Counted from the first letter of the stretch, positions 41,071 to 49,725 are shown. The stretch is 64,000 nt of DNA from Photobacterium sanctipauli (GCF_003026495.1 NZ_PYMA01000011.1:124001-188000); one strand, 5' to 3'. The notes: generated by a model from the sequence alone, not told the origin. Program-made: numbers and translations.

Positions 41071-42372
41071 ATGGCTCGTTATCTGAAAGAAGGCATTACC
41101 GAAGAAGTTTCTGCATCCAATGACGCTAAAGTACGCGGCATTGTTGAAGGTATTCTTGAGAGTATTCAGGACCGCGGTGATGAGGCAGTACGTAAATTAT
41201 CAGAAAAGTTTGATAATTGGTCTCCAGCCCAGTTCCGTCTATCAGAAGCGCAAATCCAAGCATGTATCGACAGCCTTGATGACGCGACACGCCACGATAT
41301 TGAATTCGCCCAAGAGCAGGTGCGCAACTTTGCCCAAATCCAGCGCGATTCAATGCATGACGTTGAAGTCGAAACCCTACCTGGTGTCGTACTTGGACAT
41401 AAAAATGTGCCAGTAAACAGTGTCGGTTGTTACATCCCAGGGGGTAAGTACCCGCTGGTAGCGTCAGCACACATGAGCGTGTTGACAGCGAAAGTGGCTG
41501 GCGTGAAGCGTGTTATTGCGTGTGCCCCTCCGTTCAATGGTGAGCCGAATACTGCGATTGTCGCGGCAATGGCAATGGCTGGCGCCGATGAGATTTACTG
41601 CTTTGGCGGTGTTCAGGCGGTGGGCGCAATGGCACTCGGCACGGAATCCATCTTACCTGTAGATATGATTGTTGGCCCGGGTAATGCCTTTGTTGCCGAA
41701 GCCAAGCGTCAGCTATTTGGCCGTGTTGGTATCGACTTGTTTGCCGGCCCAACAGAAACTTTGGTTATCGCTGATGAGGAAGGGTGCGACCCGGAGCTGG
41801 CTGCCGCAGATCTACTTGGCCAAGCAGAGCACGGCTATAACTCACCCGCTGTACTGTTGACGAATTCTGAATCTTTCGCGCAAGAGACTATCAAGGAAAT
41901 CGAGCGCCAGTTAACTATCCTGCCAACCGCCGAAGTTGCCGGCAAGGCGTGGGAAGACTACGGCCAGGTCATTGTATGCGAGACATACGAAGAAATGGTT
42001 GAAGTTGCCGATGACATTGCCTCTGAGCATGTTCAGGTAATGACACGTGATCCACAGTACTTCTTAGACAATATGACCAACTATGGTGCCCTGTTCTTAG
42101 GTCGTGAAACCAACGTCTCTTATGGCGACAAGTGTATCGGTACCAACCATACCTTACCAACGAAGAAGGCGGCGCGTTATACCGGCGGCCTATGGGTTGG
42201 TAAGTTCATCAAAACCTGTACCTATCAGCGCGTAACGGCTGAAGCGTCACTGAAAGTGGGCGAATACTGTTCACGCCTGTGTGCACTGGAAGGCTTTGCC
42301 GGCCACAAGGAGCAAGCGGATATCCGTGTTCGCCGCTATAAAAAACTAGAAGAAGAGGGCGCGTTATCATGA
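41071..42372 (+). CDS. Histidinol dehydrogenase-like (HisD/HpsN family) dehydrogenase
   Basis: A 433-residue NAD-dependent alcohol-to-acid dehydrogenase of the HisD superfamily. The zinc ligands Gln251 and His254 (GQAEHGY), Asp353 (GDKCIGTNH) and His412 (GHK) are present. The acid-base pair Glu319-His320 (ASEHV) is present too, so it should be active. No other his genes are near. HisD-like paralogues outside his operons include HpsN, which oxidises the primary alcohol of 2,3-dihydroxypropane-1-sulfonate, so oxidation of some primary alcohol to a carboxylate is the reasonable guess. AAGGAG precedes the ATG. It overlaps the next gene by four bases and leads the rightward arm of the locus. Confidence 0.87.
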   Translation: MARYLKEGITEEVSASNDAKVRGIVEGILESIQDRGDEAVRKLSEKFDNWSPAQFRLSEAQIQACIDSLDDATRHDIEFAQEQVRNFAQIQRDSMHDVEVETLPGVVLGHKNVPVNSVGCYIPGGKYPLVASAHMSVLTAKVAGVKRVIACAPPFNGEPNTAIVAAMAMAGADEIYCFGGVQAVGAMALGTESILPVDMIVGPGNAFVAEAKRQLFGRVGIDLFAGPTETLVIADEEGCDPELAAADLLGQAEHGYNSPAVLLTNSESFAQETIKEIERQLTILPTAEVAGKAWEDYGQVIVCETYEEMVEVADDIASEHVQVMTRDPQYFLDNMTNYGALFLGRETNVSYGDKCIGTNHTLPTKKAARYTGGLWVGKFIKTCTYQRVTAEASLKVGEYCSRLCALEGFAGHKEQADIRVRRYKKLEEEGALS

Positions 42373-43103
42373 GCAAACTTGCTTTGGTAACGGGCGGAAG
42401 TGGCGGCCTGGGGGCCGCCATTAGCCAGCATCTCGCCCAATCAGGTTACCAAGTTATCCTTACTTACAATGCCAATGCGGCGGCTGCCAGCCAAGTATTG
42501 GCATCGATGGCCGGGCAGGGACACCGAAGCTGCAAGCTGAATGTGGCTAATAGCGAAGAAATCCAGGCGTTGGCCGATCAGCTAAAAGCGGATGGTCAGG
42601 GGCTTGATTTATTGGTCAATTGCGCCGGAACCACTCAGTACGTTGCCCATAACGACTTGAACTCGCTGACCGATGAATTGATTGACCGTATCTTCAATGT
42701 GAATGTCAGGGCGCCTTTTGCCATGGTTCGCTCGATGCAACCCTTGCTCGAAATGAAGCAGGGCTGCGTGGTGAATATCACCTCTATTGCCGCCCAAACG
42801 GCGATGGGCAGCAATGTCGCTTACTGTGCCAGCAAAGCCGCGGTTGAAAACATGACCCGCTCTTTGGCAAGGACATTGGCACCCAAGGTGCGGGTGTTGG
42901 CCGTTGCGCCGGGCTTGGTAGATACCGAGTTTGTGAAAGGCTTGGATAGCCAATGGCGTGATCAGCAAGAGCAATCCACCCCGCTGAAACGATTAGCCAA
43001 CGCCGAAGAAGTGGCCAAGGCCGTGGTCGTTGCTGCCGAACAAATGACATTTTCAACCGGGACCACCCTTGCCGTTGATGGCGGTCGTCCGCTAGGGGCG
43101 TAA
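42369..43103 (+). CDS. Short-chain dehydrogenase/reductase (SDR)
   Basis: Classical SDR of 244 residues. The NAD(P)-binding motif TGGSGGLG is at 8-15, NCAG follows the central strand, the catalytic Ser lies in NITSIAA and the active pair is Tyr152 and Lys156 in YCASK. The C-terminus has the usual [12 protein letters not shown]. It probably oxidises or reduces a secondary hydroxyl of the locus substrate. Its ATG overlaps the preceding dehydrogenase stop, so the two are translationally coupled. The exact substrate is not readable from sequence. Confidence 0.92.
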   Translation: MSKLALVTGGSGGLGAAISQHLAQSGYQVILTYNANAAAASQVLASMAGQGHRSCKLNVANSEEIQALADQLKADGQGLDLLVNCAGTTQYVAHNDLNSLTDELIDRIFNVNVRAPFAMVRSMQPLLEMKQGCVVNITSIAAQTAMGSNVAYCASKAAVENMTRSLARTLAPKVRVLAVAPGLVDTEFVKGLDSQWRDQQEQSTPLKRLANAEEVAKAVVVAAEQMTFSTGTTLAVDGGRPLGA

Positions 43104-43149
43104 CCGGCCATTTTTCAGAGTCCAGCCCCGCTGTTTAAAGGAATAAAGC

Positions 43150-44154
43150 ATGAGCTTACAACAAGAAATCAATAACCAACTTGTTCGATACATGGAATTA
43201 ATCCCCGGTACTAGTGCTTTCATCGATGCACGCACACCGGGCAGCCATCTAAAAGATAATTTTTGTATCATCGGTGCTGGTGTTGCCGAAAGTAGCCGCC
43301 AGCATGTCCATATTCGCGATACTGCCGGGTTTAATATTGGCGCTGCAGGCCAACCACCGGGTATCAAGAACTCCTTGCACTCGCACCGCACCGCTGAGTT
43401 GTTTGTGGTATTCAAGGGGCAGTTCCGCCTCTATTGGGGCAATGAAGGCGAATACGATGCGGTGTTGTCAAAAGGGGATGTGATTTCTATTCCGACCAAC
43501 CTGTTCCGTGGTTTTGAAGTTGTGGGGCGCGATTACGGCTTTATGTACTCGGTGCTTGGCGGCGACGATTCGGGTGGTGGCGTGATTTGGCACCCTGGCG
43601 TTATCACCGATAGCCAAGGCCATGGTCTTTACCTTAAAGCTGACGGCTCTTTGGCGGATACCCAAGCCGGTGATGCGGTGCCAACTCAAGAAGAATTGAT
43701 GCCCTTGCTAACCGAGCAGGAAATGCAGCAGTTTGACACCTATACCGTTGAGCAAATGCTGCCATTTGTGGCGATGAGTAAAGATTACCGCCCGGTGGTG
43801 AATGATTTTGCTGGTGTCGACTATCAACAATATGCCCTGACGGGTAGCCCGTTGGCTGGCTATGATTTCCAGGTGAAGAGCCACGATGATGTCAGCATTC
43901 AGGCCTATAAGCTTGCGAACCAGACAGCCTTGCCGCTGCATAAGCGCAAAGAAAAGCAGGTGCTAATCAACTTTAGCGGTGATACCGAAGTTGAGGTTGT
44001 TCAAAATGGTGAAACGGCCAGCGTACTGCTGACCACCGGTGACGTGTTCAACGTACCGCTTGGCGCCGCGATTAGCCTGAAGAATGTGCGGGGTGAAAGC
44101 TTTACCTATTGCATTCTGGGTAGCGACCAACCGGAAAAGCCTGAGGTTGTGTAA
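43150..44154 (+). CDS. Two-domain cupin protein
   Basis: A 334-residue soluble bicupin. The N-terminal cupin has the full first motif G(X)5HxH(X)3E(X)6G with His77, His79 and Glu83 as metal ligands. The second motif (GDVISIPTNLFRGFEVVG) has Arg where the fourth ligand His is usual. The C-terminal cupin from about 230 on (ALPLHKRKEKQVLINFSGDTEV) keeps only one of the His residues. Such proteins may be dioxygenases, isomerases or hydrolases, so no reaction is assigned. It is third gene of the operon, and the following gene starts on the last base of its stop codon. Confidence 0.82.
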   Translation: MSLQQEINNQLVRYMELIPGTSAFIDARTPGSHLKDNFCIIGAGVAESSRQHVHIRDTAGFNIGAAGQPPGIKNSLHSHRTAELFVVFKGQFRLYWGNEGEYDAVLSKGDVISIPTNLFRGFEVVGRDYGFMYSVLGGDDSGGGVIWHPGVITDSQGHGLYLKADGSLADTQAGDAVPTQEELMPLLTEQEMQQFDTYTVEQMLPFVAMSKDYRPVVNDFAGVDYQQYALTGSPLAGYDFQVKSHDDVSIQAYKLANQTALPLHKRKEKQVLINFSGDTEVEVVQNGETASVLLTTGDVFNVPLGAAISLKNVRGESFTYCILGSDQPEKPEVV

Positions 44155-44864
44155 TGAGCCAATCTGTTCCGTTACTTTGGCTACCGGGGCTGCTGTGTGA
44201 TCAGCAGCTCTTTGAGCCGGTCAATGATCTGCTGCCAAGTTATATCCAACCTCAGTGTGCCAGTTTGGATGTGGCTGATTCCATGCAGGCGTTGGCAAGA
44301 AAAGTGCTTGAGGAAGCCCCTGACACTTTCGTGCTTGGTGGCCTTTCTATGGGGGGGATCCTGGCCTTTGAGGTGTACCGCCAAGCGCCGGAAAGGGTGA
44401 AGGGGCTGATATTGCTCGACACCAATGCCGCCGACGAAAAGCCTGAGGTAACCGTCAAACGCGATGCCTTGGTTGATAGGGCGATTGCGGGGGAGTTTGC
44501 TGCCATCACGCCAGAAGTACTTATGCCTGTGCTTATTCATTCAGATCGGCTGAATGATAAAGAGCTAACGGCGACGATTAGCCAGATGGCGGAAAATGTG
44601 GGGATCGAGGCGTTTATTGCCCATGCAAAGGCATTGGCAACCCGGCCCGATGCAAGACCATTACTTGCTGATATCACCGTGCCGACCCTGGTGATTTGTG
44701 GGCGGGAAGATGCCCTTTGCCCTGTCACCAATCACTTGTTGATGGCCCAGCATGTCCCTGAAGTGAGCCTTCATGTCTTGGCGGGGTGTGGCCATTTATC
44801 CACCATGGAGTGCCCGCAAGCTGTTGCAAAACATATCGTTAATTGGTTTGAGATGGCTTTTTGA
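44154..44864 (+). CDS. Alpha/beta-fold hydrolase
   Basis: A 236-residue cytoplasmic hydrolase. The nucleophile elbow is GLSMGG with Ser65, the acid is Asp186 in CGREDALCP and the base is His214 in GCGHLSTME, so the triad is complete. LPGLLCDQQLFEPV near the N-terminus forms the oxyanion-hole strand. The ATG overlaps the cupin stop by one base. As last gene of the operon it could open a lactone or cleave an ester formed in the pathway, but carboxylesterase and C-C hydrolase activities are equally possible. Confidence 0.88.
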   Translation: MSQSVPLLWLPGLLCDQQLFEPVNDLLPSYIQPQCASLDVADSMQALARKVLEEAPDTFVLGGLSMGGILAFEVYRQAPERVKGLILLDTNAADEKPEVTVKRDALVDRAIAGEFAAITPEVLMPVLIHSDRLNDKELTATISQMAENVGIEAFIAHAKALATRPDARPLLADITVPTLVICGREDALCPVTNHLLMAQHVPEVSLHVLAGCGHLSTMECPQAVAKHIVNWFEMAF

Positions 44865-44937
44865 ACCTAACTTAGATCTACCGAGTTTAGAGATTTTCAT
44901 TGTTGTTGATTGCTCGTGTGTTTACGTCTATCCCTTT

Positions 44938-44961
44938 GCCCGCATTGTTGCGGGCTTTTTT
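44938..44961 (+). terminator. Rho-independent terminator after the hydrolase gene
   Basis: GCCCGCA and TGCGGGC pair around TTGT and are followed by TTTTTT. This marks the right edge of the catabolic operon. Confidence 0.9.
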
Positions 44962-45104
44962 GTAGTGATTAATCTGAATTAATATGCTTTTTACGTGATT
45001 TTTTTTGCTGTTTGCTATTGAGTCTGGTGCTTTTATCGATATAATCACCACAAAGAAAAGTTATTCACTATTTGTGAAAAGAAAATCATCTAGGGAGCAG
45101 TCAG

Positions 45105-46478
45105 ATGAGCGATACACTTCTCGCACAAGAGAACCACAAAACCAGCCGGAATGTGCTGATGTTTGCAATTCCATCTCTATTGGGATTGTTTTTCTTCCTT
45201 GCGCCACTCACCATTGATGGCAACTTCACTTTCCCGCTGGCGTTGATGGCTAAAGGCTTCAAGGCGGTATTGGGTGAGGCTATCTTGCCGACAGTAACAG
45301 CCGTTATCTGTTTTTCTGCCTTAGCGTCTATTGGTGCAAGTCTATTCAAACCTGCTTTTGTGACTAAATCTGAGTTGCTAACGCGCTTGTTTATGCTGAC
45401 TCCTGTGTGGTTGGTTATTCGTTCCCTAGGTGCGGTATTCACCCTTATCGCTCTACACCAAGTGGGCCCTGAGGTTATCTGGAACGGTAACACTGGTGGT
45501 TTGGTACTGAACGATCTGCTTCCTTCACTTTTCGTGACTTTCTTTTTCGCAGGTTTGCTACTGCCACTATTGCTTAACTTTGGCCTGCTAGAGCTATTGG
45601 GCACGATGCTGAGTAAGTTTATGCGTCCTGTGTTCCGTCTACCGGGTAGGGCTGCCATCGACTGTATTTCATCTTGGCTTGGTGACGGTACGGTAGGTGT
45701 TATCCTGACCAGTAAGCAGTACGAGCAGAAGAAATACACTGCACGTGAAGCTGCGGTAGTCGCGACAATGTTCTCACCGGTAGGTATCTCGTTCTCGCTA
45801 GTGGTACTGACACAAGTTGGCCTTCAGAACTACTTCGTTCCATTCTATGTCGCCATCTGTTTGTCTGGTGTGGTAGCTGCGATGGTGATTCAGTTCTTAC
45901 CGCCACTATCTTACAAGAAAGACCTATACATCGACGGAACTAAGCCTAACCGTGACGATGAGCTAGTGCCTGAAGGCCAATCGGTAATGAGCTTTGGTAT
46001 GCAGCTGGCGCTACAAAGAGCAAGCAAGGTGAAAAGCCTGGGCTCTGTGGCTAAAGAAGGTGTTCACAACGCGCTAGACATGGTGTTCTGTGTACTGCCT
46101 GTGGTAATGGCTATCGGTACTCTGGGTCTGATTGTTGCTGAAACCACACCGCTATTCTCGCTACTGGGTGCACCATTTGTACCGCTACTAGAGCTATTGA
46201 ATGTTGCTGAAGCGCAAGCCGCTGCTCAAACAATGCTAGTTGGTTTCACCGATATGTATGTTCCGTCGATTATTGCTGCTTCAACAATCGATGCTGACAT
46301 GACCAAGTTCGTTGTTGCTGCGCTTTCTGTGACTCAGCTAATCTTCATGTCGGAAACAGGTTCGGTCATCCTAAGTAGTAAGGTACCGGTGAACTTCCTT
46401 GAGCTGGTTGCCATCTTCCTACTAAGAACACTAGTTACACTGCCAATTATTGTTCTATTTGCTCACTGGATTTTCTAA
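45105..46478 (+). CDS. YjiH family (nucleoside-recognition/Gate domain) membrane protein
   Basis: Inner-membrane protein of 457 residues with about ten to eleven helices, closely resembling the YjiH family, which carries the Gate (nucleoside-recognition) domain in two parts. Typical segments are LTIDGNFTFPLALMAKG near the N-terminus, SWLGDGTVGVILTSKQYE in the middle and VGFTDMYVPSIIAAS near the C-terminus. It is separated from the catabolic operon by a terminator. AGGGAG lies before the ATG. Codon use is rich in CTA, GGT and CGT, which suggests high expression. The transported substrate is unknown. Confidence 0.82.
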   Translation: MSDTLLAQENHKTSRNVLMFAIPSLLGLFFFLAPLTIDGNFTFPLALMAKGFKAVLGEAILPTVTAVICFSALASIGASLFKPAFVTKSELLTRLFMLTPVWLVIRSLGAVFTLIALHQVGPEVIWNGNTGGLVLNDLLPSLFVTFFFAGLLLPLLLNFGLLELLGTMLSKFMRPVFRLPGRAAIDCISSWLGDGTVGVILTSKQYEQKKYTAREAAVVATMFSPVGISFSLVVLTQVGLQNYFVPFYVAICLSGVVAAMVIQFLPPLSYKKDLYIDGTKPNRDDELVPEGQSVMSFGMQLALQRASKVKSLGSVAKEGVHNALDMVFCVLPVVMAIGTLGLIVAETTPLFSLLGAPFVPLLELLNVAEAQAAAQTMLVGFTDMYVPSIIAASTIDADMTKFVVAALSVTQLIFMSETGSVILSSKVPVNFLELVAIFLLRTLVTLPIIVLFAHWIF

Positions 46479-46513
46479 ACGATTTTCTTAATCTTTAAGC
46501 AACATCCTTACCT

Positions 46514-46544
46514 AACCCGCTAGGCTCCCATGGCCTAGCGGGTT
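46514..46544. repeat. 12-bp inverted repeat at converging gene ends
   Basis: AACCCGCTAGGC and its complement enclose seven bases between the YjiH-type gene and the converging gene, whose stop codon lies inside the right arm. It probably ends both transcripts as a hairpin, but neither side has a proper T run. Confidence 0.55.
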
Positions 46545-47398
46545 AATAAATGAATCACCTTCTTCTCTTCTTGCAATTCATGCATTCTTAGCTCCGGCAT
46601 CTTGATAGATATCTCCCCACCAATTTGGCTAAGTACATTATCGAAAAACTGAAATAGCACGTCTGATACCTGCAGCGAGAATACATACAGTTCGTCCTTG
46701 ATCTTGAATTCGTCGGGGTGGTCTAAATCGATGGCCTCAAATTGTTCATTAAGCTCTTCGAGGATCTGCGGTTCAATGACTTCGCTATAGGGCAGGGCAA
46801 TCTGCTTGAGTCGTCGTTGTAGTATTTGCAGGTGTAGATTCAATTCTCGCTGCATGGTCTCGCTGTCACATGCGTAGTTGTGAATGGTATAGCGGAAACG
46901 GCTGAGGCTATCGATAGCATTTAAGGTTACAGGCCATACCGATTGATATTGGCGGAAAACCTCGTCCTTGTCGGCGGAAATGAGGCTTTGGGTGATGGTG
47001 TCGTCGATAAGATAAAGTACATGGCGTATCGTTTTGCCATGCAGCGTTTGGTTGCGCTGGATAGAGTAGCCCGGCCATTCATCGAGCAGGCGCGATACGC
47101 GCTTCATCAGTATACGGTACATCGGCTTATGGTTTTGCTCTGCTTGGCTGAGCAAGGTTCGGATCAGTGCCTGAATCGCCATTGACTCGGCCAGCATCGA
47201 TTGGGGGTGTTCAGCCGAGCTTTCGCATAGCCGCTGGTGGGATTGGCGTCGGTGAAAGCGCAGCAAATGGATAAGTTGACGCAGGCCAATGATTTGGTTG
47301 AATCGTCTTTCGAGCAACTGCTTTCTTTGCTTGAGATGGTATGCCCAGACACCAATGACACTGAGTGCGATCAGGATAGAAACGAAAAGATAAAGCAT
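46535..47398 (-). CDS. Unrecognised membrane-anchored helical protein
   Basis: I do not recognise this 287-residue protein. It starts with one transmembrane helix (MLYLFVSILIALSVIGVWAYHL), followed by a basic stretch and an almost wholly alpha-helical soluble part rich in Leu, Arg, Gln and His. The topology suggests a single-pass inner-membrane protein with a cytoplasmic body. An excellent GGAGG stands five bases before the ATG at 47398, so it is a real gene. It is monocistronic and convergent with the YjiH-type gene. It might be a structural or regulatory partner of a membrane complex, but nothing in the sequence says which. Confidence 0.75.
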   Translation of the reverse strand: MLYLFVSILIALSVIGVWAYHLKQRKQLLERRFNQIIGLRQLIHLLRFHRRQSHQRLCESSAEHPQSMLAESMAIQALIRTLLSQAEQNHKPMYRILMKRVSRLLDEWPGYSIQRNQTLHGKTIRHVLYLIDDTITQSLISADKDEVFRQYQSVWPVTLNAIDSLSRFRYTIHNYACDSETMQRELNLHLQILQRRLKQIALPYSEVIEPQILEELNEQFEAIDLDHPDEFKIKDELYVFSLQVSDVLFQFFDNVLSQIGGEISIKMPELRMHELQEEKKVIHLLTR

Positions 47399-47505
47399 AT
47401 GGCCTCCGTGACGCAATTAAGGTCGATAGGGATCAATATGCAACACCTGTTCCAGTGGTTATTATGGTGGGATTTAATATTTATTGATTAAATTCAGATT
47501 CTTAC

Positions 47506-47735
47506 GTTGGGTGTGTTTCGTGTCTAGGGAGGGTTGAACCATTGTGGTGCATCAGGATGTACCTAAACGGTGCAAATCCTTTTGTTCTGGGGGCAGAAGG
47601 CCAGCGGCATGTAAACCATGTCCCCGGTCTGTAAAGGCGGAAAACTGTTGCTCTTCCTTTTGGAACAAGCTCTTGCTCCTCCCCTTTTCAAGGCCGGGAG
47701 GGGTTACCCGCCGAACCTTAAAGCGAACACCCAAC
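47506..47735. repeat. 230-bp foldable element bounded by inverted repeats
   Basis: The ends GTTGGGTGT (47506-47514) and ACACCCAAC (47727-47735) are perfect complements, and the pairing continues through TTCG/CGAA with one slipped triplet. Inside are three local hairpins: GGTGCAT/ATGTACC at 47546-47563, GGCATG/CATGTC at 47606-47622 and CCTCCC/GGGAGG at 47678-47701. A GGCGG/CCGCC contact lies between 47636 and 47712. The interior is more GC-rich than its surroundings. This fits a structured RNA or a small non-autonomous mobile or dispersed repeat. I cannot name it. Confidence 0.5.
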
Positions 47736-47784
47736 AGTAGCTATCTGGCACAGCGCCTAAAGCATCAACGACTAGCTTTAGAGC

Positions 47785-47810
47785 AACAAAAAAGGCTCCG
47801 AAGAGCCTTT
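47785..47810 (-). terminator. Rho-independent terminator after the cation symporter gene
   Basis: On the minus strand AAAGGCTC and GAGCCTTT pair around TTCG and are followed by TTTTTGTT. It begins about 40 bases beyond the symporter stop. Confidence 0.88.
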
Positions 47811-47851
47811 ATTTAGCGTGACTAGGAAGCGTCATCAATGATGACTTGAAC

Positions 47852-49174
47852 TTAGTCGTACGAAGGTGTGCTGCGTGTTGGGTTAAGGTGAACCTCTTCT
47901 TCCTTCGCGCCAGCTTGTGGGTCGTTGAAACGGTCGATATCCATTTCACCTTCAGTTTTCGCTACGATACAGGTTACACAGCTGTCACCGGTAATGTTAA
48001 CCGCAGTACGGATCATATCCAGAAGACGGTCAACACCCATGATAAGTGCAATACCTTCAACTGGTAGGCCAACTTGGTTCAGTACCATCGCCAGCATGAT
48101 CAAACCTACGCCCGGTACGCCCGCGGTACCAACAGAAGCTAGCGTAGCCGTCACGATAACCGCCATGTAGTCGCCCATGGTCAAGTCGATATTGAATGCC
48201 TGAGCAATGAACGCGGTCGCCACACCCTGCATGATGGCTGTACCATCCATGTTGATGGTGGCGCCTAGCGGTACGGTGAAAGAAGCAATCTTGTTCTTAA
48301 CACCAAGGCGCTTGGTAGCCGTTTCCATGGTAACTGGAATCGTTGCGTTTGAAGAAGCCGTTGAGAAGGCGAACATGATCGCGTCTTCCATCTTCTTCAG
48401 GAACATCTTAGGGCTAAGACCAGTGAAGATCTTAAATAGTGAACCGTATACCACAATACCGTGCAGTAGCAGGGTACCGCTGAGAACTAGGAAGTAGCCT
48501 AGTAGGTTGAAAATCGCATCAAGACCTAGACCGGTGAATAGTTTCGCCATCAAGAAGAACACACCGAATGGGGCGATGTTCATTAGTAGCGTAACCAGCT
48601 TCATGATCACTTCGTTCAGGTCAGCGAAGACACCCGCAATGCGCTCGCCTGCGGCGCCAGCCATGCTGATGGCAACACCGAATAGCACAGCAAACACAAT
48701 GATCTGTAGTGTGTTGCCCTGAGCCATTGAGCTGATTGGGTTAGTTGGGAACATATCAATGATGACTTGTCCCAATGACGGGGCTTCTTTGGCAGCGAAA
48801 GTGGTTGCTGCAGAAAGGTCAGCACCGGCACCTGGTTGGAATAGGTTACCCATTAGAAGGGCTAGGGTAATCGCAATTGCCGTTGTGGTTAGGTAGAACG
48901 CAAGGGTTTTACCGCCTAGGCGACCAAGTGTACTGATGTCCTTCAGTGTACTTGTACCGCAAACCAGCGACACAAATACCAGTGGTACAACAAGCATTTT
49001 CAAGCTGGCAATGAAGATTGCACCACCAACTTCAAACAGGCCATTCACCAAATATTCGTGAACAAAAGAGTCTTCAGAAAAAAGGGAACGAATAATGAAT
49101 CCTGTCAGTATGCCCAATACCATACCGAGAATAACTCGGCCGGTAAGAGACATTTTTTTCACTTGTGCTTGCAT
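47852..49174 (-). CDS. Dicarboxylate/amino acid:cation symporter (DAACS family)
   Basis: Sodium- or proton-coupled carrier for glutamate, aspartate or C4-dicarboxylates, 440 residues with the eight helices and two re-entrant hairpins of the GltPh fold. Signature pieces are the serine-rich hairpin 1 (AFSTASSNATIPVTMETA), the TM7 cation motif NMDGTAIMQGVATAFIAQ, hairpin 2 (ASVGTAGVPGVGLIML) and TM8 with DRLLDMIRTAVNITGD. The aspartate and arginine positions of TM8 suit an acidic substrate. I use the ATG at 49174; AAGGAG lies upstream. A CRP-like site is found in its promoter. Which acid is carried cannot be decided here. Confidence 0.92.
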   Translation of the reverse strand: MQAQVKKMSLTGRVILGMVLGILTGFIIRSLFSEDSFVHEYLVNGLFEVGGAIFIASLKMLVVPLVFVSLVCGTSTLKDISTLGRLGGKTLAFYLTTTAIAITLALLMGNLFQPGAGADLSAATTFAAKEAPSLGQVIIDMFPTNPISSMAQGNTLQIIVFAVLFGVAISMAGAAGERIAGVFADLNEVIMKLVTLLMNIAPFGVFFLMAKLFTGLGLDAIFNLLGYFLVLSGTLLLHGIVVYGSLFKIFTGLSPKMFLKKMEDAIMFAFSTASSNATIPVTMETATKRLGVKNKIASFTVPLGATINMDGTAIMQGVATAFIAQAFNIDLTMGDYMAVIVTATLASVGTAGVPGVGLIMLAMVLNQVGLPVEGIALIMGVDRLLDMIRTAVNITGDSCVTCIVAKTEGEMDIDRFNDPQAGAKEEEVHLNPTRSTPSYD

Positions 49175-49287
49175 GAAATAACACTCCTTATAATTATTCA
49201 CTCTGTTAATCGTTCATCAGAGTGCGGAGCAGGTTAACAGCACTTTAGGTGTTAACGCGAAGTAAAATGCTGTTCAAAACTCAAAGC

Positions 49288-49303
49288 TATGTTTTAGATC
49301 ACA
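49288..49303 (-). promoter_or_regulatory. CRP-like site upstream of the cation symporter gene
   Basis: TATGT-N6-TCACA has one perfect CRP half-site and a second with three of five consensus bases. It lies about 115 bases before the symporter start. Carbon-catabolite control of C4-dicarboxylate carriers is common, but this assignment is tentative. Confidence 0.35.
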
Positions 49304-49680
49304 CTTTCAGTTCCAGAATGATGTTCTGAAAACACAAAAATTAACTGTAATTTAACGTGCATCGTAAATATAGCCTGTTTTTTATACCAAGGTTTCGTCT
49401 TAAGCGAAAATAAGCTGCGTTTTTACCGAGTTTGTAGCTATTTTATCGGGTCGATAAAAATGGCTGTTAACATGTTTCTGAGAAGTGTTTTTGACTGTTT
49501 TGGCACTTTTGTGAGGTTATGTAATCAGTTGGTTATTGGTGGCTAAATGGGGGTTGGCGCAAGCGCGTATTTTCCTGCAGATTTTTGAGTGAATAGAAAT
49601 GTAGTATTTTTGAAATGAACCGATTTGGTTACCTTAATCGACTATTGCGAGTGAGTTTCTCTAGTATATTGAATATAAAC

Positions 49681-49707
49681 AAAAAAAGGAGCCAAGTGGC
49701 TCCTTTT
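49681..49707 (-). terminator. Rho-independent terminator of the V-type ATPase operon
   Basis: On the minus strand AAAAGGAGCC and GGCTCCTTTT pair around a four-base loop and run into a T tract. It lies 19 bases after the subunit A stop. Confidence 0.92.
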
Positions 49708-49725
49708 GAGTGATGTGGGGTACGC

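Larger units (their letters stand above)
47399..47851. other. Intergenic region with foldable element (453 bp)
   Basis: From left to right the gap contains the promoter of the leftward membrane-protein gene (47399-47500), the 230-bp element described separately, about 50 bases of ordinary sequence and the terminator of the symporter gene at right. Small open frames inside are not supported by ribosome sites. Confidence 0.6.
49175..49725. other. Intergenic region symporter-atpA (551 bp)
   Basis: Holds the symporter promoter on the left with a CRP-like site, about 350 bases of AT-rich sequence in which I see no gene, and the ATPase operon terminator on the right. Confidence 0.6.

Noticed and set aside
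41071..42372. Gene for histidine biosynthesis (hisD)
   Set aside because: No other his genes are adjacent, and all neighbours are catabolic. The sequence family also contains non-biosynthetic dehydrogenases.
45101..45739. 212-codon open frame opposite the YjiH-type gene
   Set aside because: Antisense shadow. The plus-strand protein is clearly the real one.
47552..47734. 60-codon minus-strand open frame beginning at TTG
   Set aside because: It fills the foldable element, has no ribosome site and starts within the terminal repeat. The reading frame is better explained as a by-product of GC-rich repeat sequence.
47506..47735. Integron attC site
   Set aside because: The ends match the RYYYAAC/GTTRRRY core boxes, but in reversed order: GTTRRRY is at the left and RYYYAAC at the right, the opposite of attC. 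No integrase or cassette array is near.
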